Assembly (NCBI RefSeq): GCF_000425585.1
Contig: NZ_KE384399.1
Coordinates: 124,001 to 188,000 of the forward strand
Direction: 5' to 3'
From: Terrimonas ferruginea DSM 30193
Lineage (GTDB): Bacteria; Bacteroidota; Bacteroidia; Chitinophagales; Chitinophagaceae
Length of the DNA stretch: 64,000 bases
In this document: positions 29,400 to 38,263 of the stretch, one piece after another
How positions within the stretch are numbered: the first letter of the stretch is position 1
Layout of the letters: each line of letters begins with the position of its first letter
Program-made: the position numbers and the translations under genes
Notes under the pieces: generated by a model
What the model was told of the DNA's origin: nothing
Databases searched by the model: none
The model's input: the letters and a program-made list of their open reading frames with translations, nothing else

Positions 29400-32300
29400 A
29401 TGAGATTGAAACTGGTAAGACTAACCATGACTATTCTCTTTTTGATGGGTCTGGTTAATCTCTCTTCTTCACAAAACTGCTTTAATACCGGCTTAAACAA
29501 TACAGTTGTCAACCTGCCATGCGGGCAAAACTGTGTAAATGTTCCGGTGCGGATTCCACACCTGAAAGCGACAACGGATTATAGCGTGGCACCAAGGCCG
29601 TATACTCCGTATGCTTATGTTACACCGGGCGGAAACGTGCCAACAGAAACCTATGTGGATGACCAATTCAGCCACCTGCTTTCGCTGCCGTTTAATTTTT
29701 GTTTTTATGGCAATACGTATAATCAGTTCGTAATCGGCTCCAATGGCGTGGTAACCTTTGATGCCACGAAGGCCGATTGTAAAAACGACTGGGATATCCG
29801 CACGAACCCGATCCCGTTTATCGGAACGGGCACCTGTGCAAGTCAGAGTGACAAACAATATCCGCCGCTGGCGATTTTTGGTGTCTTTCATGATATAGAC
29901 CCCAACAGCGACCCGCCGCCCGGCCGCAAGATTGAATGGAGGGTAGAAGGTTCAGCACCCTGCCGTCGCCTGATCGTCAGTTTCAATGAAGTGCCTCTCT
30001 TCGGTGACGAAGATTCGATTCATACCTCACAAATAGTGATGTATGAGTCTACCGGTGTGATCGATGTATTCATCAAAGACAAGCCAACTGATCCGGGTGA
30101 CTGGAATGATAACCTGGCTATTCTCGGCGTACAGAAAGATGCAACACTCGCCACCGCCGCCCCCGGTAAAAATGCTACTGTATGGAACGAACATAATACT
30201 GCCTACACTTTTGTTCCGTCAGGCGGCACATCGCGTTTTGTGCGATGTGAAGTACTCGATATCAACCACAATTTTATAGCCCTTGGCGATACCGTTACCA
30301 CGGTACAGGGCATGCTGGATGTCACTTTCCCCTCTTTTTGTCCGACTGCCAATACGGAACGTTTTGTGATCCGCACTACATTCGCCGCCTGCGACGGTCC
30401 GGGCACGCAGCTCGTAAGCCTGGATACTATTACGGTAAACAAAAGCACCTTGCTGGCCTCCGCCACCATGACGCAAACGGCTTGCGGTGCCACCGGCACC
30501 GGCACCATCACCGTTACGGTTCCTCCTGTTTCCGGAACAGGACCATTTACTTACACACTTGATGGCGGCACACCTGTAACCGGGCCATCTCCCTATACCT
30601 TCACCGGATTGCTCGGTGGCCCGCATACTATTCTTGTAACCAATGCAGACGGATCATGCAGCAGCACGGTCAACATCACGGTTACTTCAACAGGTGTATT
30701 AGCTACGACAGTTACACCTACTCCTACCAATTGTGTAGGTTCACCTTCGGGAACCGTTACGGTAAATGCCCCCAATTCCATTGCACCGCTTACTTATACA
30801 CTTACACCTGAAGCCACGCCAACTGCACCCGTAGTACAAACCGGCAATAACGTGTTTACAGGTCTTGCGCCCGGTAACTATTTTGTTTCGGTGGTGGATG
30901 CTGCAGGATGCCGAGCCACCAATATTCCGGTAACAGTAACGCAGGGTCCTGCATTACAGGTAACGGCTACTCCTTATGCCACATCCTGCACAGGGGCCAA
31001 CAATGGCCGCATTGAAATAAGTGTTCCCGGTGGCACACCCACCATTGAATACCGCATCAACTTCGGTCCCTGGCAGACCAGTAATATTTTCAGCGGTCTC
31101 GCACCCGGCACCTACTTCATCGATGTGCGCGATGGTGCGGGCTGTACGGCCAGCTTTATTCCGGTAACTGTTGATGCAGGTACGGGAACGGTGACCGGAA
31201 CCGCTGTTGCTACCGCTACATCCTGTGCGGGTGTAAACAACGGAACGATTACGGTAACGCCCACCAATGGAAGCGGGCCTTATGAATACAATATCAACGG
31301 AGGTGCCTGGCAGACCAGCAACGTGTTTACAGGTCTTGCGCCGGGCAACTACACGGTGCTCATTCGCGAAAACGGCCTTTGTACTTCGGTAAATATTTCA
31401 GTAACGGTTACCGCAGGCAGTGGCCTCACGGCAACGCTGACACCAACCGGTACAACCTGTGCGGGTGTCAACAACGGACAGATCGTGGTGAATGTTACGA
31501 GTACAAACGGTACGGCACCGTATACTTATACCCTGGATGGTGGTACACCCGTTACGGGCCAGCCTTCGCCTTACACCTTTACAGGTCTTGCGCCGGGCAG
31601 TCATTCGGTAACGGTGCGTGATGCCAATGGTTGTACTACCACCGCAGCAGTGACCACCACCGTGGCAGCAGGTGCAGGATTGACCGCTACACTCACACCA
31701 ACCGGTACAACCTGTGCAGGCGTAAGCAACGGACAGATCGTGGTGAATGTAACCAGTACAAACGGTACGGCTCCTTATACCTATACATTGGATGGAGGTA
31801 CGCCGGTTACCGGTCAGCCTTCGCCTTACACATTTACCGGTGTTGCCTCCGGCAGTCATTCGGTAACGGTGCGTGATGCCAATGGTTGTACTACCACCGC
31901 AGCAGTAACTACCACGGTGGCAGCAGGTGCAGGATTGACTGCTACACTTACACCGGCCGGCACAACCTGCGCGGGCGTAAGCAACGGACAGATCGTGGTG
32001 AATGTAACCAGTACAAATGGTACGGCTCCTTATACCTATACGTTGGATGGAGGCACGCCGGTTGCCGGTCAGCCTTCACCTTACACGTTTACCGGTGTTG
32101 CCTCCGGCAGTCACTCGGTAACGGTGCGTGATGCCAATGGCTGTACTACCACCGCAGCAGTTACTACCACAGTGGCAGCAGGTGCCGGGTTGACAGCTAC
32201 CATCACTCCAACCGGTACAACCTGCGCGGGAGTTAACAATGGACAGATCGCGGTGGCTGTTACCGGAACCAATGGTACGGCTCCTTATTCCTATACATTG

Positions 32301-34925
32301 GATGGAGGCACGCCTGTTCCAGGCCAGCCTGCCAACTATACCTTTACGAACGTATCATCCGGCAGCCATACAGTTGTAGTAAGAGATGCCAATGGTTGTT
32401 CTACGTCAGCGGCACTCACCACCACCGTGACATCAGGCGCCGGTCTTACCGCTACACTTACACCAACAGGTACAACCTGTCCGGGTGTTACTAATGGTCA
32501 GATTGCAGTGGCGGTAACGGGCACGAATGGTACAGCACCTTATTCTTATACGCTGGACGGCGGTACACCTGTTACGGGTCAGCCTGCCAACTATACATTT
32601 ACTAACGTGGCAGCGGGCAGCCATTCGGTAACCATTACCGACGCGAATGGTTGTGCCACAGCAGCGGCTATCACTACCAACGTGGCAACCGGTACGGGTT
32701 ATACGGCTACCGTTACGCCAAGTCCTACGGGATGTGCAGGGGTTAACAATGGTCAGATTACCGTGCAACCACAGGCACCGGGTACGGCACCATTTACGTT
32801 TGAATTGAACCCGGGCGCAATAATACAAACGGGCAATACCGCCACCTTTACCGGCCTGGCGCCTGCCACTAACTATGTGGTGACTGTCAGGGATGTCAAT
32901 GGATGTACCTATACTTCATCTGCCGTTACCGTTACTTCCGGTACAGGACTGATCGCTTCGGCTACCACGCAGGCTACTTCCTGTTCGGGTATCAACAATG
33001 GCCAGATCACGGTTACCACAAATGGTACTGCTCCGTTCAGTTTTGTGCTGGATGGCGGCGCACCGGTGACCGGCAATTCACCTTATACATTTACCGGTCT
33101 TGCTGCCGGCCCACATACTATTTCCATCATGGATGGAAGCGGATGTATCACCACTACGCCCGTGAATGCCATGATAGCAACGGGTACAGGTTTCACTGCT
33201 ACATCGGCTGTAAGCAATGTGTCTTGTTCGGGAGGTAACGACGGAAGCATTACCGTAACAATAGGTACCGCGGGAACAGCGCCGTATACTTATCTGCTGA
33301 ATGGCACTGTGGCACCTGGTGGTACCACGGCAACAAGCGCTACCTTCAGCGGACTGGCAGCAAGTACTAACAACTATGTGGTGATCACTGATAATGCGGG
33401 ATGTACATTCCGTATCGACAATATCAATGTTACGCAACCGCCGGTACTTGCGGCAACAGCAGCTACGCAGGCAGTGAAATGTAATGGTGCTGCTGACGGT
33501 CAGATCACCGTTACCGCAACAGGTGGCACCACACCGTATGAATATTCTCTCAATAGTACAACATGGCAACCGGGTAATACATTCACTGTTGCTGCCGGAG
33601 GATATACTGTTTATGTGCGCGACGCAAAAGGGTGTATTGTTTCTGTTGCAAACGTAACCGTAACCCAGCCGAACGCACTCAACGCAACTGTATCAGCCGT
33701 TACGCCAGCAACCTGTGCGGGCGGTGCAGACGGTACTATCCAGGTAGCGGCTACCGGTGGCACGGCTCCTTATCAATATGCGATAGGAAGCGGAACGCTC
33801 CAAAGCTCCAATACGTTGAATGCAGCGCAAGGTACTTATACCATCAATGTGCGTGATGCCAATGGTTGTACTTTCCAGATCACCGGTGTAACGGTTGGAT
33901 TGAATGACAATCTTACCTATACACCAATGGTCGATCCTGCGCCAATCTGCGAAGGCCAGCAGGTGCAGCTTTCTATTACATCTAATGCCACGCAATTTGC
34001 GTGGACACCAACCAATAAACTGAGTAGTGCAAGTGTTGCTAATCCTGTTGCCAACCCAACCACTACCACCACTTATTCGGTGACGATGACACTGGGCGTT
34101 TGTACGCGCACAGATGATGTGGTGGTGACGGTATGGCCCGCACCGGTTCCGAATGCCGGGGCAGATGGCGAGATCTGCTTTGGTCAGGATTTCCAATTGA
34201 ATGGTTCCGGTGGCGCAACCTACACCTGGACGCCATCAGACTACCTGAGTTCTGCAACCGATCCTAATCCGCGCGTGGTGCATCCTGACAAAACGATCAC
34301 CTACACATTGAATGTAACAGATGCGAACGGCTGTCCGTCGCTGATCAGCGATCAGGTCAAACTGACGGTAACGCCTCCTTTCCAGGTACTCACTTACCCG
34401 CGCGATACAGTGGTATATGACAACGTGCGTGTGCCATTGCTGGCAGTGGCTTACGATCCTTCACCCACATTTGATGCCTCAACCGTGAGTTATAACTGGT
34501 CGCCGGCAACGGGCCTGAACAATCCGGGTATTGCTGATCCGGAGGCTACCAGTTCGGCTATCGGCGACGAGATCACCTACACCGTGTCGGCGTCCACACC
34601 GGCGGGTTGCCAGGGCAAAGGTTTTGTAACGATCAAAGTGTACAAAGGACCGGAACTCTATACGCCCACAGGCTTTACACCAAACAATGATGGACGCAAT
34701 GATACATTCTTCCCATTCCCGGTTGGTGTGAAAACACTTAACTACTTCAGGGTGTACAACCGCTGGGGACAAGTGATGTTCTCCACTACCACGCTCAACA
34801 AAGGCTGGGACGGTAAATTCGGCGGCGTTGACCAGCCCACCGGCGTGTATGTCTGGATGGCAGAAGGTGTGACCCTCGACGGGCAGAAAATCACGAGAAA
34901 GGGCTCCGTAACCCTCATTCGTTAG
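29400..34925 (+). CDS. SprB-like giant T9SS surface protein with SprB repeats and gliding C-terminal domain
   Basis: This encodes 1841 residues. A signal peptide (about 1-25) is followed by the same ~330-residue N-terminal region as the 23.8 kb protein. More than a dozen SprB-type repeats follow, each with a core like 'C-x-G-x-x-N-G-x-I-x-V...PY-x-Y-x-L-G-G...V-x-D-x-x-G-C'. Five of them (residues about 672-1096) are near-identical 85-residue copies. PKD-like domains and a type B sorting domain come last ('PTGFTPNNDGRNDTFF', 'FRVYNRWGQVMFST', 'GVYVWMAEG', ending 'VTLIR'). In Flavobacterium SprB is the mobile gliding adhesin; a surface adhesin or gliding role here is inference. A terminator follows. 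Confidence 0.92.
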   Translation: MRLKLVRLTMTILFLMGLVNLSSSQNCFNTGLNNTVVNLPCGQNCVNVPVRIPHLKATTDYSVAPRPYTPYAYVTPGGNVPTETYVDDQFSHLLSLPFNFCFYGNTYNQFVIGSNGVVTFDATKADCKNDWDIRTNPIPFIGTGTCASQSDKQYPPLAIFGVFHDIDPNSDPPPGRKIEWRVEGSAPCRRLIVSFNEVPLFGDEDSIHTSQIVMYESTGVIDVFIKDKPTDPGDWNDNLAILGVQKDATLATAAPGKNATVWNEHNTAYTFVPSGGTSRFVRCEVLDINHNFIALGDTVTTVQGMLDVTFPSFCPTANTERFVIRTTFAACDGPGTQLVSLDTITVNKSTLLASATMTQTACGATGTGTITVTVPPVSGTGPFTYTLDGGTPVTGPSPYTFTGLLGGPHTILVTNADGSCSSTVNITVTSTGVLATTVTPTPTNCVGSPSGTVTVNAPNSIAPLTYTLTPEATPTAPVVQTGNNVFTGLAPGNYFVSVVDAAGCRATNIPVTVTQGPALQVTATPYATSCTGANNGRIEISVPGGTPTIEYRINFGPWQTSNIFSGLAPGTYFIDVRDGAGCTASFIPVTVDAGTGTVTGTAVATATSCAGVNNGTITVTPTNGSGPYEYNINGGAWQTSNVFTGLAPGNYTVLIRENGLCTSVNISVTVTAGSGLTATLTPTGTTCAGVNNGQIVVNVTSTNGTAPYTYTLDGGTPVTGQPSPYTFTGLAPGSHSVTVRDANGCTTTAAVTTTVAAGAGLTATLTPTGTTCAGVSNGQIVVNVTSTNGTAPYTYTLDGGTPVTGQPSPYTFTGVASGSHSVTVRDANGCTTTAAVTTTVAAGAGLTATLTPAGTTCAGVSNGQIVVNVTSTNGTAPYTYTLDGGTPVAGQPSPYTFTGVASGSHSVTVRDANGCTTTAAVTTTVAAGAGLTATITPTGTTCAGVNNGQIAVAVTGTNGTAPYSYTLDGGTPVPGQPANYTFTNVSSGSHTVVVRDANGCSTSAALTTTVTSGAGLTATLTPTGTTCPGVTNGQIAVAVTGTNGTAPYSYTLDGGTPVTGQPANYTFTNVAAGSHSVTITDANGCATAAAITTNVATGTGYTATVTPSPTGCAGVNNGQITVQPQAPGTAPFTFELNPGAIIQTGNTATFTGLAPATNYVVTVRDVNGCTYTSSAVTVTSGTGLIASATTQATSCSGINNGQITVTTNGTAPFSFVLDGGAPVTGNSPYTFTGLAAGPHTISIMDGSGCITTTPVNAMIATGTGFTATSAVSNVSCSGGNDGSITVTIGTAGTAPYTYLLNGTVAPGGTTATSATFSGLAASTNNYVVITDNAGCTFRIDNINVTQPPVLAATAATQAVKCNGAADGQITVTATGGTTPYEYSLNSTTWQPGNTFTVAAGGYTVYVRDAKGCIVSVANVTVTQPNALNATVSAVTPATCAGGADGTIQVAATGGTAPYQYAIGSGTLQSSNTLNAAQGTYTINVRDANGCTFQITGVTVGLNDNLTYTPMVDPAPICEGQQVQLSITSNATQFAWTPTNKLSSASVANPVANPTTTTTYSVTMTLGVCTRTDDVVVTVWPAPVPNAGADGEICFGQDFQLNGSGGATYTWTPSDYLSSATDPNPRVVHPDKTITYTLNVTDANGCPSLISDQVKLTVTPPFQVLTYPRDTVVYDNVRVPLLAVAYDPSPTFDASTVSYNWSPATGLNNPGIADPEATSSAIGDEITYTVSASTPAGCQGKGFVTIKVYKGPELYTPTGFTPNNDGRNDTFFPFPVGVKTLNYFRVYNRWGQVMFSTTTLNKGWDGKFGGVDQPTGVYVWMAEGVTLDGQKITRKGSVTLIR
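31413..32687 (+). repeat. Five tandem 255-bp coding repeats in the SprB-like gene
   Basis: Units begin at 31413, 31668, 31923, 32178 and 32433, each encoding 85 residues starting AGAGLTATLT or a variant. Units 1-3 are nearly identical at DNA level and units 4-5 are more diverged. An alternative forward frame stays open through units 1-3, ending at 31621, 31876 and 32131, exactly 255 bp apart, as expected from recent duplication. Confidence 0.9.
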
Positions 34926-34955
34926 TGAGAGAAAAATTTTTACTGAATATTTTGC

Positions 34956-34986
34956 AAGCCACCGGATTTTTATTCGGTGGCTTTTT
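34956..34986 (+). terminator. Intrinsic terminator after the SprB-like gene
   Basis: AAGCCACCG and CGGTGGCTT (34956-34983) pair across a 10-nt AT-rich loop and end in a T-run. Confidence 0.85.
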
Positions 34987-34996
34987 GCTGATCGCC

Positions 34997-35004
34997 TATT
35001 TTTG
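34997..35004 (+). promoter_or_regulatory. Putative -7 element for purA
   Basis: TATTTTTG fits TAnnTTTG and lies 76 bases before the purA ATG, just past the terminator of the preceding gene. No clear -33 element at the expected distance. Confidence 0.35.
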
Positions 35005-35080
35005 CGCCGGAACAGCAATGTATTCCAAACTCCGAACTGTACCGGCCGTTCAATGTCGTACGGCTCATAAATACATCAAC

Positions 35081-36343
35081 ATGGTAGACGTAATTCTCGG
35101 CCTCCAGTGGGGCGATGAAGGAAAAGGAAAGATCGTAGATTATTTCGCGAAAGACTATGACGTGGTCGCCCGTTTTCAGGGAGGCCCGAATGCCGGCCAC
35201 ACCCTGTATGTACAGGACAAAAAAGTGGTCCTGCATCAGATTCCTTCAGGTGTTTTTCACGCCAACAAGCTGAACCTTATCGGCAACGGCGTAGTGCTGG
35301 ACCCGGTTACCCTGCGTAAAGAATGCGCCACCGTGTCTTCTTTTGGTATCGATCTGAAGAAAAACCTGTTTATTTCCGAACGCACACATCTGATCCTGCC
35401 GACACACCGCGCACTCGACAAAGCAGCGGAACTGGCAAAAGGAAACGACAAGATCGGTTCCACGCTGAAAGGTATCGGACCGACCTATATGGATAAAACA
35501 GGCCGCAACGGTCTGCGTGTGGGGGATCTGCTGGATAAAAATTTTACCACGCAATACATCAAACTGCGTTTGAAACACCAGAAGTTGCTGGATAACTTCC
35601 AGTTTAATGAGGATATTTCGAGCTGGGAAGAAGAATTTTTCGAGGCGCTCGAGTTTCTGCGCGAACTGAACATTGTAAACGGAGAATATTTCATCAACGA
35701 ACAACTTGCCAATGGCAAAAGAGTATTGGCAGAAGGAGCACAGGGCAGTATGCTGGATATCGACTTCGGCACATTCCCCTTCGTAACTTCTTCCAACACG
35801 GTGTCTGCAGGCGTATGCAGCGGCCTTGGTGTGGCTCCGCAAAAGATCCGCGACGTATTTGGTGTAACCAAAGCTTATTGCACCCGCGTAGGGAGCGGAC
35901 CGTTCCCTACAGAACTGGAAGACGAAACAGGTGAGCGCCTGCGCAAGATTGGCAATGAATTTGGGGCAACTACAGGACGTCCGCGCCGTTGCGGCTGGAT
36001 CGACCTGGTGGCGCTGAATTTCGCCTGCATGATCAACGGCGTTACGAAAATTGTGATGACCAAAGCGGATGTCCTTGACGCATTTGAAGAATTACAGGTG
36101 TGTACGTCTTACGATCTGAACGGAAAACAGTCGAAACAGATTCCTTTCCGTCTCGAAAAACAAAAGCTGACACCTGTATACGAGCAATTCAAAGGCTGGA
36201 ACACACCTACCAGCGAAGTAAGAGATTTCGGATCGTTGCCGCAGACCATGAAAGAATATGTAGCGTTCATCAACCAATACCTGGGTGTAGACGTGCATTT
36301 TATTTCCAATGGTCCCGGACGGGATCAATTGATCGCTATCTGA
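35081..36343 (+). CDS. purA: Adenylosuccinate synthetase
   Basis: This encodes 420 residues from ATG 35081; the frame extends upstream through the preceding terminator, which is not coding. N-terminal 'GLQWGDEGKGKIVD' is the GTP-binding signature with the catalytic Asp, then 'GGPNAGHTL' with the catalytic His, and 'GPTYMDKTGRNGLRVGD' and 'GATTGRPRRCGWIDL' follow as in the family. It makes adenylosuccinate from IMP and aspartate with GTP, the first step to AMP. guaB, the parallel step to GMP, lies 8 kb away on the other strand. Confidence 0.97.
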   Translation: MVDVILGLQWGDEGKGKIVDYFAKDYDVVARFQGGPNAGHTLYVQDKKVVLHQIPSGVFHANKLNLIGNGVVLDPVTLRKECATVSSFGIDLKKNLFISERTHLILPTHRALDKAAELAKGNDKIGSTLKGIGPTYMDKTGRNGLRVGDLLDKNFTTQYIKLRLKHQKLLDNFQFNEDISSWEEEFFEALEFLRELNIVNGEYFINEQLANGKRVLAEGAQGSMLDIDFGTFPFVTSSNTVSAGVCSGLGVAPQKIRDVFGVTKAYCTRVGSGPFPTELEDETGERLRKIGNEFGATTGRPRRCGWIDLVALNFACMINGVTKIVMTKADVLDAFEELQVCTSYDLNGKQSKQIPFRLEKQKLTPVYEQFKGWNTPTSEVRDFGSLPQTMKEYVAFINQYLGVDVHFISNGPGRDQLIAI

Positions 36344-36503
36344 CCTGAAAAGGAGATAAACTCCTGAAAATGATGAAATAAATTACGGGGAAACGGCAGA
36401 AATGCAAATGCAGCAAAAGCGGATTTCCCTGAGGCAGAAAATAGAAAAAATCTGTTTTAAAAATTTGGCGGATTAAAAACTTCGCTGAAATTTTACATCA
36501 AAC

Positions 36504-36511
36504 TATATTTG
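36504..36511 (+). promoter_or_regulatory. TAnnTTTG element 3 bases before the start of the acidic-protein gene
   Basis: TATATTTG is a perfect -7 consensus and ends 3 bases before ATG 36515. If used, transcription would begin at or next to the start codon (leaderless mRNA). No TTTG at the -33 distance. Confidence 0.35.
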
Positions 36512-36514
36512 GCC

Positions 36515-36943
36515 ATGGCAAAGGCAAAAAAAGCAACAGAACAAGCAGAGACCGGTAAAGAGTCGGTAAAGAAAGCATCTTCCAAACCCAAGAAAGAGCG
36601 TGAGGAAGAATTGGAAGACGATGAATTGCTGGATGATGAAGACGATGTAGAAGTGCCAAAGAAAGGTGCAAAAGCTTCTTCGAAAAAGTCAGGTGATGAT
36701 GAGGACGAGGACGATGAAGACGTTGATGACGACAAAGACGATTGGGAAAAAGTAGAAGAAGAAGATAGCTGGGATCCTGACTTTGATGAGTTCGATATTC
36801 CGAAATCAAAAGGCAAGAAAGCAGCCGGTGGCGGCGGTAGTCGTAAAGAAGAAGAGGATGATGATTTCAAAATTGATGACGAATTCAAAGATCTCTTCAA
36901 CGATTCCGACGATTTTGACGACAACGAAGATGATGACTTTTAA
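36515..36943 (+). CDS. Low-complexity acidic protein, 142 aa
   Basis: This encodes 142 residues from ATG 36515. A short Lys-rich start (MAKAKKATEQ) is followed by long Asp/Glu tracts broken by Lys patches and a 'GGGGS' segment, ending 'DDNEDDDF'. No signal peptide or membrane segment. The 'SWDPDFDEFDIPK' and 'DDEFKDLFNDSDDFDD' segments look conserved and non-random within a disordered chain. Such proteins can be nucleic-acid mimics, chaperone-like buffers or ion binders. I do not recognise this one. It lies between purA and pabB; the gap to pabB is 39 bp. Confidence 0.75.
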   Translation: MAKAKKATEQAETGKESVKKASSKPKKEREEELEDDELLDDEDDVEVPKKGAKASSKKSGDDEDEDDEDVDDDKDDWEKVEEEDSWDPDFDEFDIPKSKGKKAAGGGGSRKEEEDDDFKIDDEFKDLFNDSDDFDDNEDDDF

Positions 36944-36982
36944 CCGACGACGTTAACCGTTGCGCGAGCATCATTTCTATAA

Positions 36983-38263
36983 ATGTATTCAGTCAAACAA
37001 TTTCCCGCCGGTGACTTCCGGCAAACGAAACAAAAGGTGCTGAACTGGCTTCAACAGTTCGGCACCTTCTGCTTTCTGGATAGTCATCATTATAAAATAA
37101 CACCGCATGCGCAGGAATGCCTTGCCGGTGCAGGCATACGCCGCGAATTATCGGCGCCTGTCGGACATGCCCTGGAAGCGCTTGAACGTTTTTTAAAAGA
37201 AAAAGAAAACGATGCCTGGCTGTTCGGACACCTTTCCTACGACATAAAAAATGAACTGGCGCCGCTTCGCAGCGTTTATGCAGACAAAAGCGGTTTCCCC
37301 GGTCTGTATTTTTTTGAACCGGCTGTTGTGGTAAAACTCACCGGCGAAGAAATCCGGATATATGCCGATGACCCGGATGACATATATAAAGCGATAGAAG
37401 CGCAACCCGCAGAACTTCTGTCCATACACGAGCCGCTCCGGCTTTCGCAGCGACTGAGCCGCGAAGAGTATGTGCGTACCGTACGGCAATTGCAGGAGCA
37501 TATCCGCAGAGGCGATTGCTACGAGATCAATTTCTGCCAGGAATTTTATGCAGAGAAAAAAGGTCTTGATCCATTACATCTTTACCAACGCCTGGGAGAA
37601 ATATCACCGAGCCCTTTTTCTGCTTTTTACCGCCACCGGGATGCATGGCTCATGAGCGCCAGTCCGGAACGGTTTTTACTCCGGCAGGGTGACCGGCTCA
37701 TCGCGCAGCCGATAAAAGGGACGGCTCCGCGTGTTGCCGGTGATGCAATAGCCGATCAACAAAGCCGCGAAGCATTACGCAACAGTGAAAAAGACAAAGC
37801 GGAAAACGTGATGATCGTAGACCTGATGCGCAACGATCTTTCGCGTGTGTGCGAACAGGGCTCGGTAGGCGTGGATGAATTATTCGGTATTTATTCTTAT
37901 CCCCAGGTGCATCAGATGATCTCAACGATTAGCGGAAAGGTGGATCGCACGAAGAGTTTCACCGATATCATCCGCGCCTGTTTCCCGATGGGCTCCATGA
38001 CCGGTGCTCCCAAACAGCGCGTGATGGAACTGATCGATCAGTATGAGACCATGCGCCGCGGAATATTTTCGGGAGCTGTTGGCTATATGGCACCGGGCGG
38101 CGATTTCGATTTCAACGTGGTGATCCGCAGTCTGCTTTACAATGCACATACAGGCTACCTTTCGGCACCGGCCGGCTCTGCCATTACTTTTTACAGTGAT
38201 GCGGATAATGAATGGGAGGAATGCCTGCTTAAGGTCAAGGGACTGAACGCCGTTTTGTCTTAA
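36983..38263 (+). CDS. pabB: Aminodeoxychorismate synthase component I
   Basis: This encodes 426 residues of the chorismate-binding family. The motif 'QPIKGTAPR' carries Lys245; Lys at this place (PIKGT) is typical of PabB, while anthranilate synthases have PIAGT. The remaining signatures are present: 'ENVMIVDLMRNDLSRV', 'GSMTGAPKQRVMELID', 'GAVGYMAPGGDFDFNVVIR' and 'GSAITFYSDADNEWEE'. It converts chorismate and ammonia to aminodeoxychorismate for folate. The glutaminase subunit PabA and lyase PabC are not in the window. It converges with the next gene, overlapping by 4 bp. Confidence 0.9.
   Translation: MYSVKQFPAGDFRQTKQKVLNWLQQFGTFCFLDSHHYKITPHAQECLAGAGIRRELSAPVGHALEALERFLKEKENDAWLFGHLSYDIKNELAPLRSVYADKSGFPGLYFFEPAVVVKLTGEEIRIYADDPDDIYKAIEAQPAELLSIHEPLRLSQRLSREEYVRTVRQLQEHIRRGDCYEINFCQEFYAEKKGLDPLHLYQRLGEISPSPFSAFYRHRDAWLMSASPERFLLRQGDRLIAQPIKGTAPRVAGDAIADQQSREALRNSEKDKAENVMIVDLMRNDLSRVCEQGSVGVDELFGIYSYPQVHQMISTISGKVDRTKSFTDIIRACFPMGSMTGAPKQRVMELIDQYETMRRGIFSGAVGYMAPGGDFDFNVVIRSLLYNAHTGYLSAPAGSAITFYSDADNEWEECLLKVKGLNAVLS

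Noticed and set aside
31413-32687. CRISPR array
   Set aside because: The units are 255 bp, in frame and coding; there are no short repeats with unique spacers. No CRISPR was seen elsewhere in the window.
34925-35080. Longer N-terminus for PurA
   Set aside because: The extension crosses the terminator and -7 element of the intergenic region, and PurA proteins begin at the GDEGKGK region, as does the chosen start.
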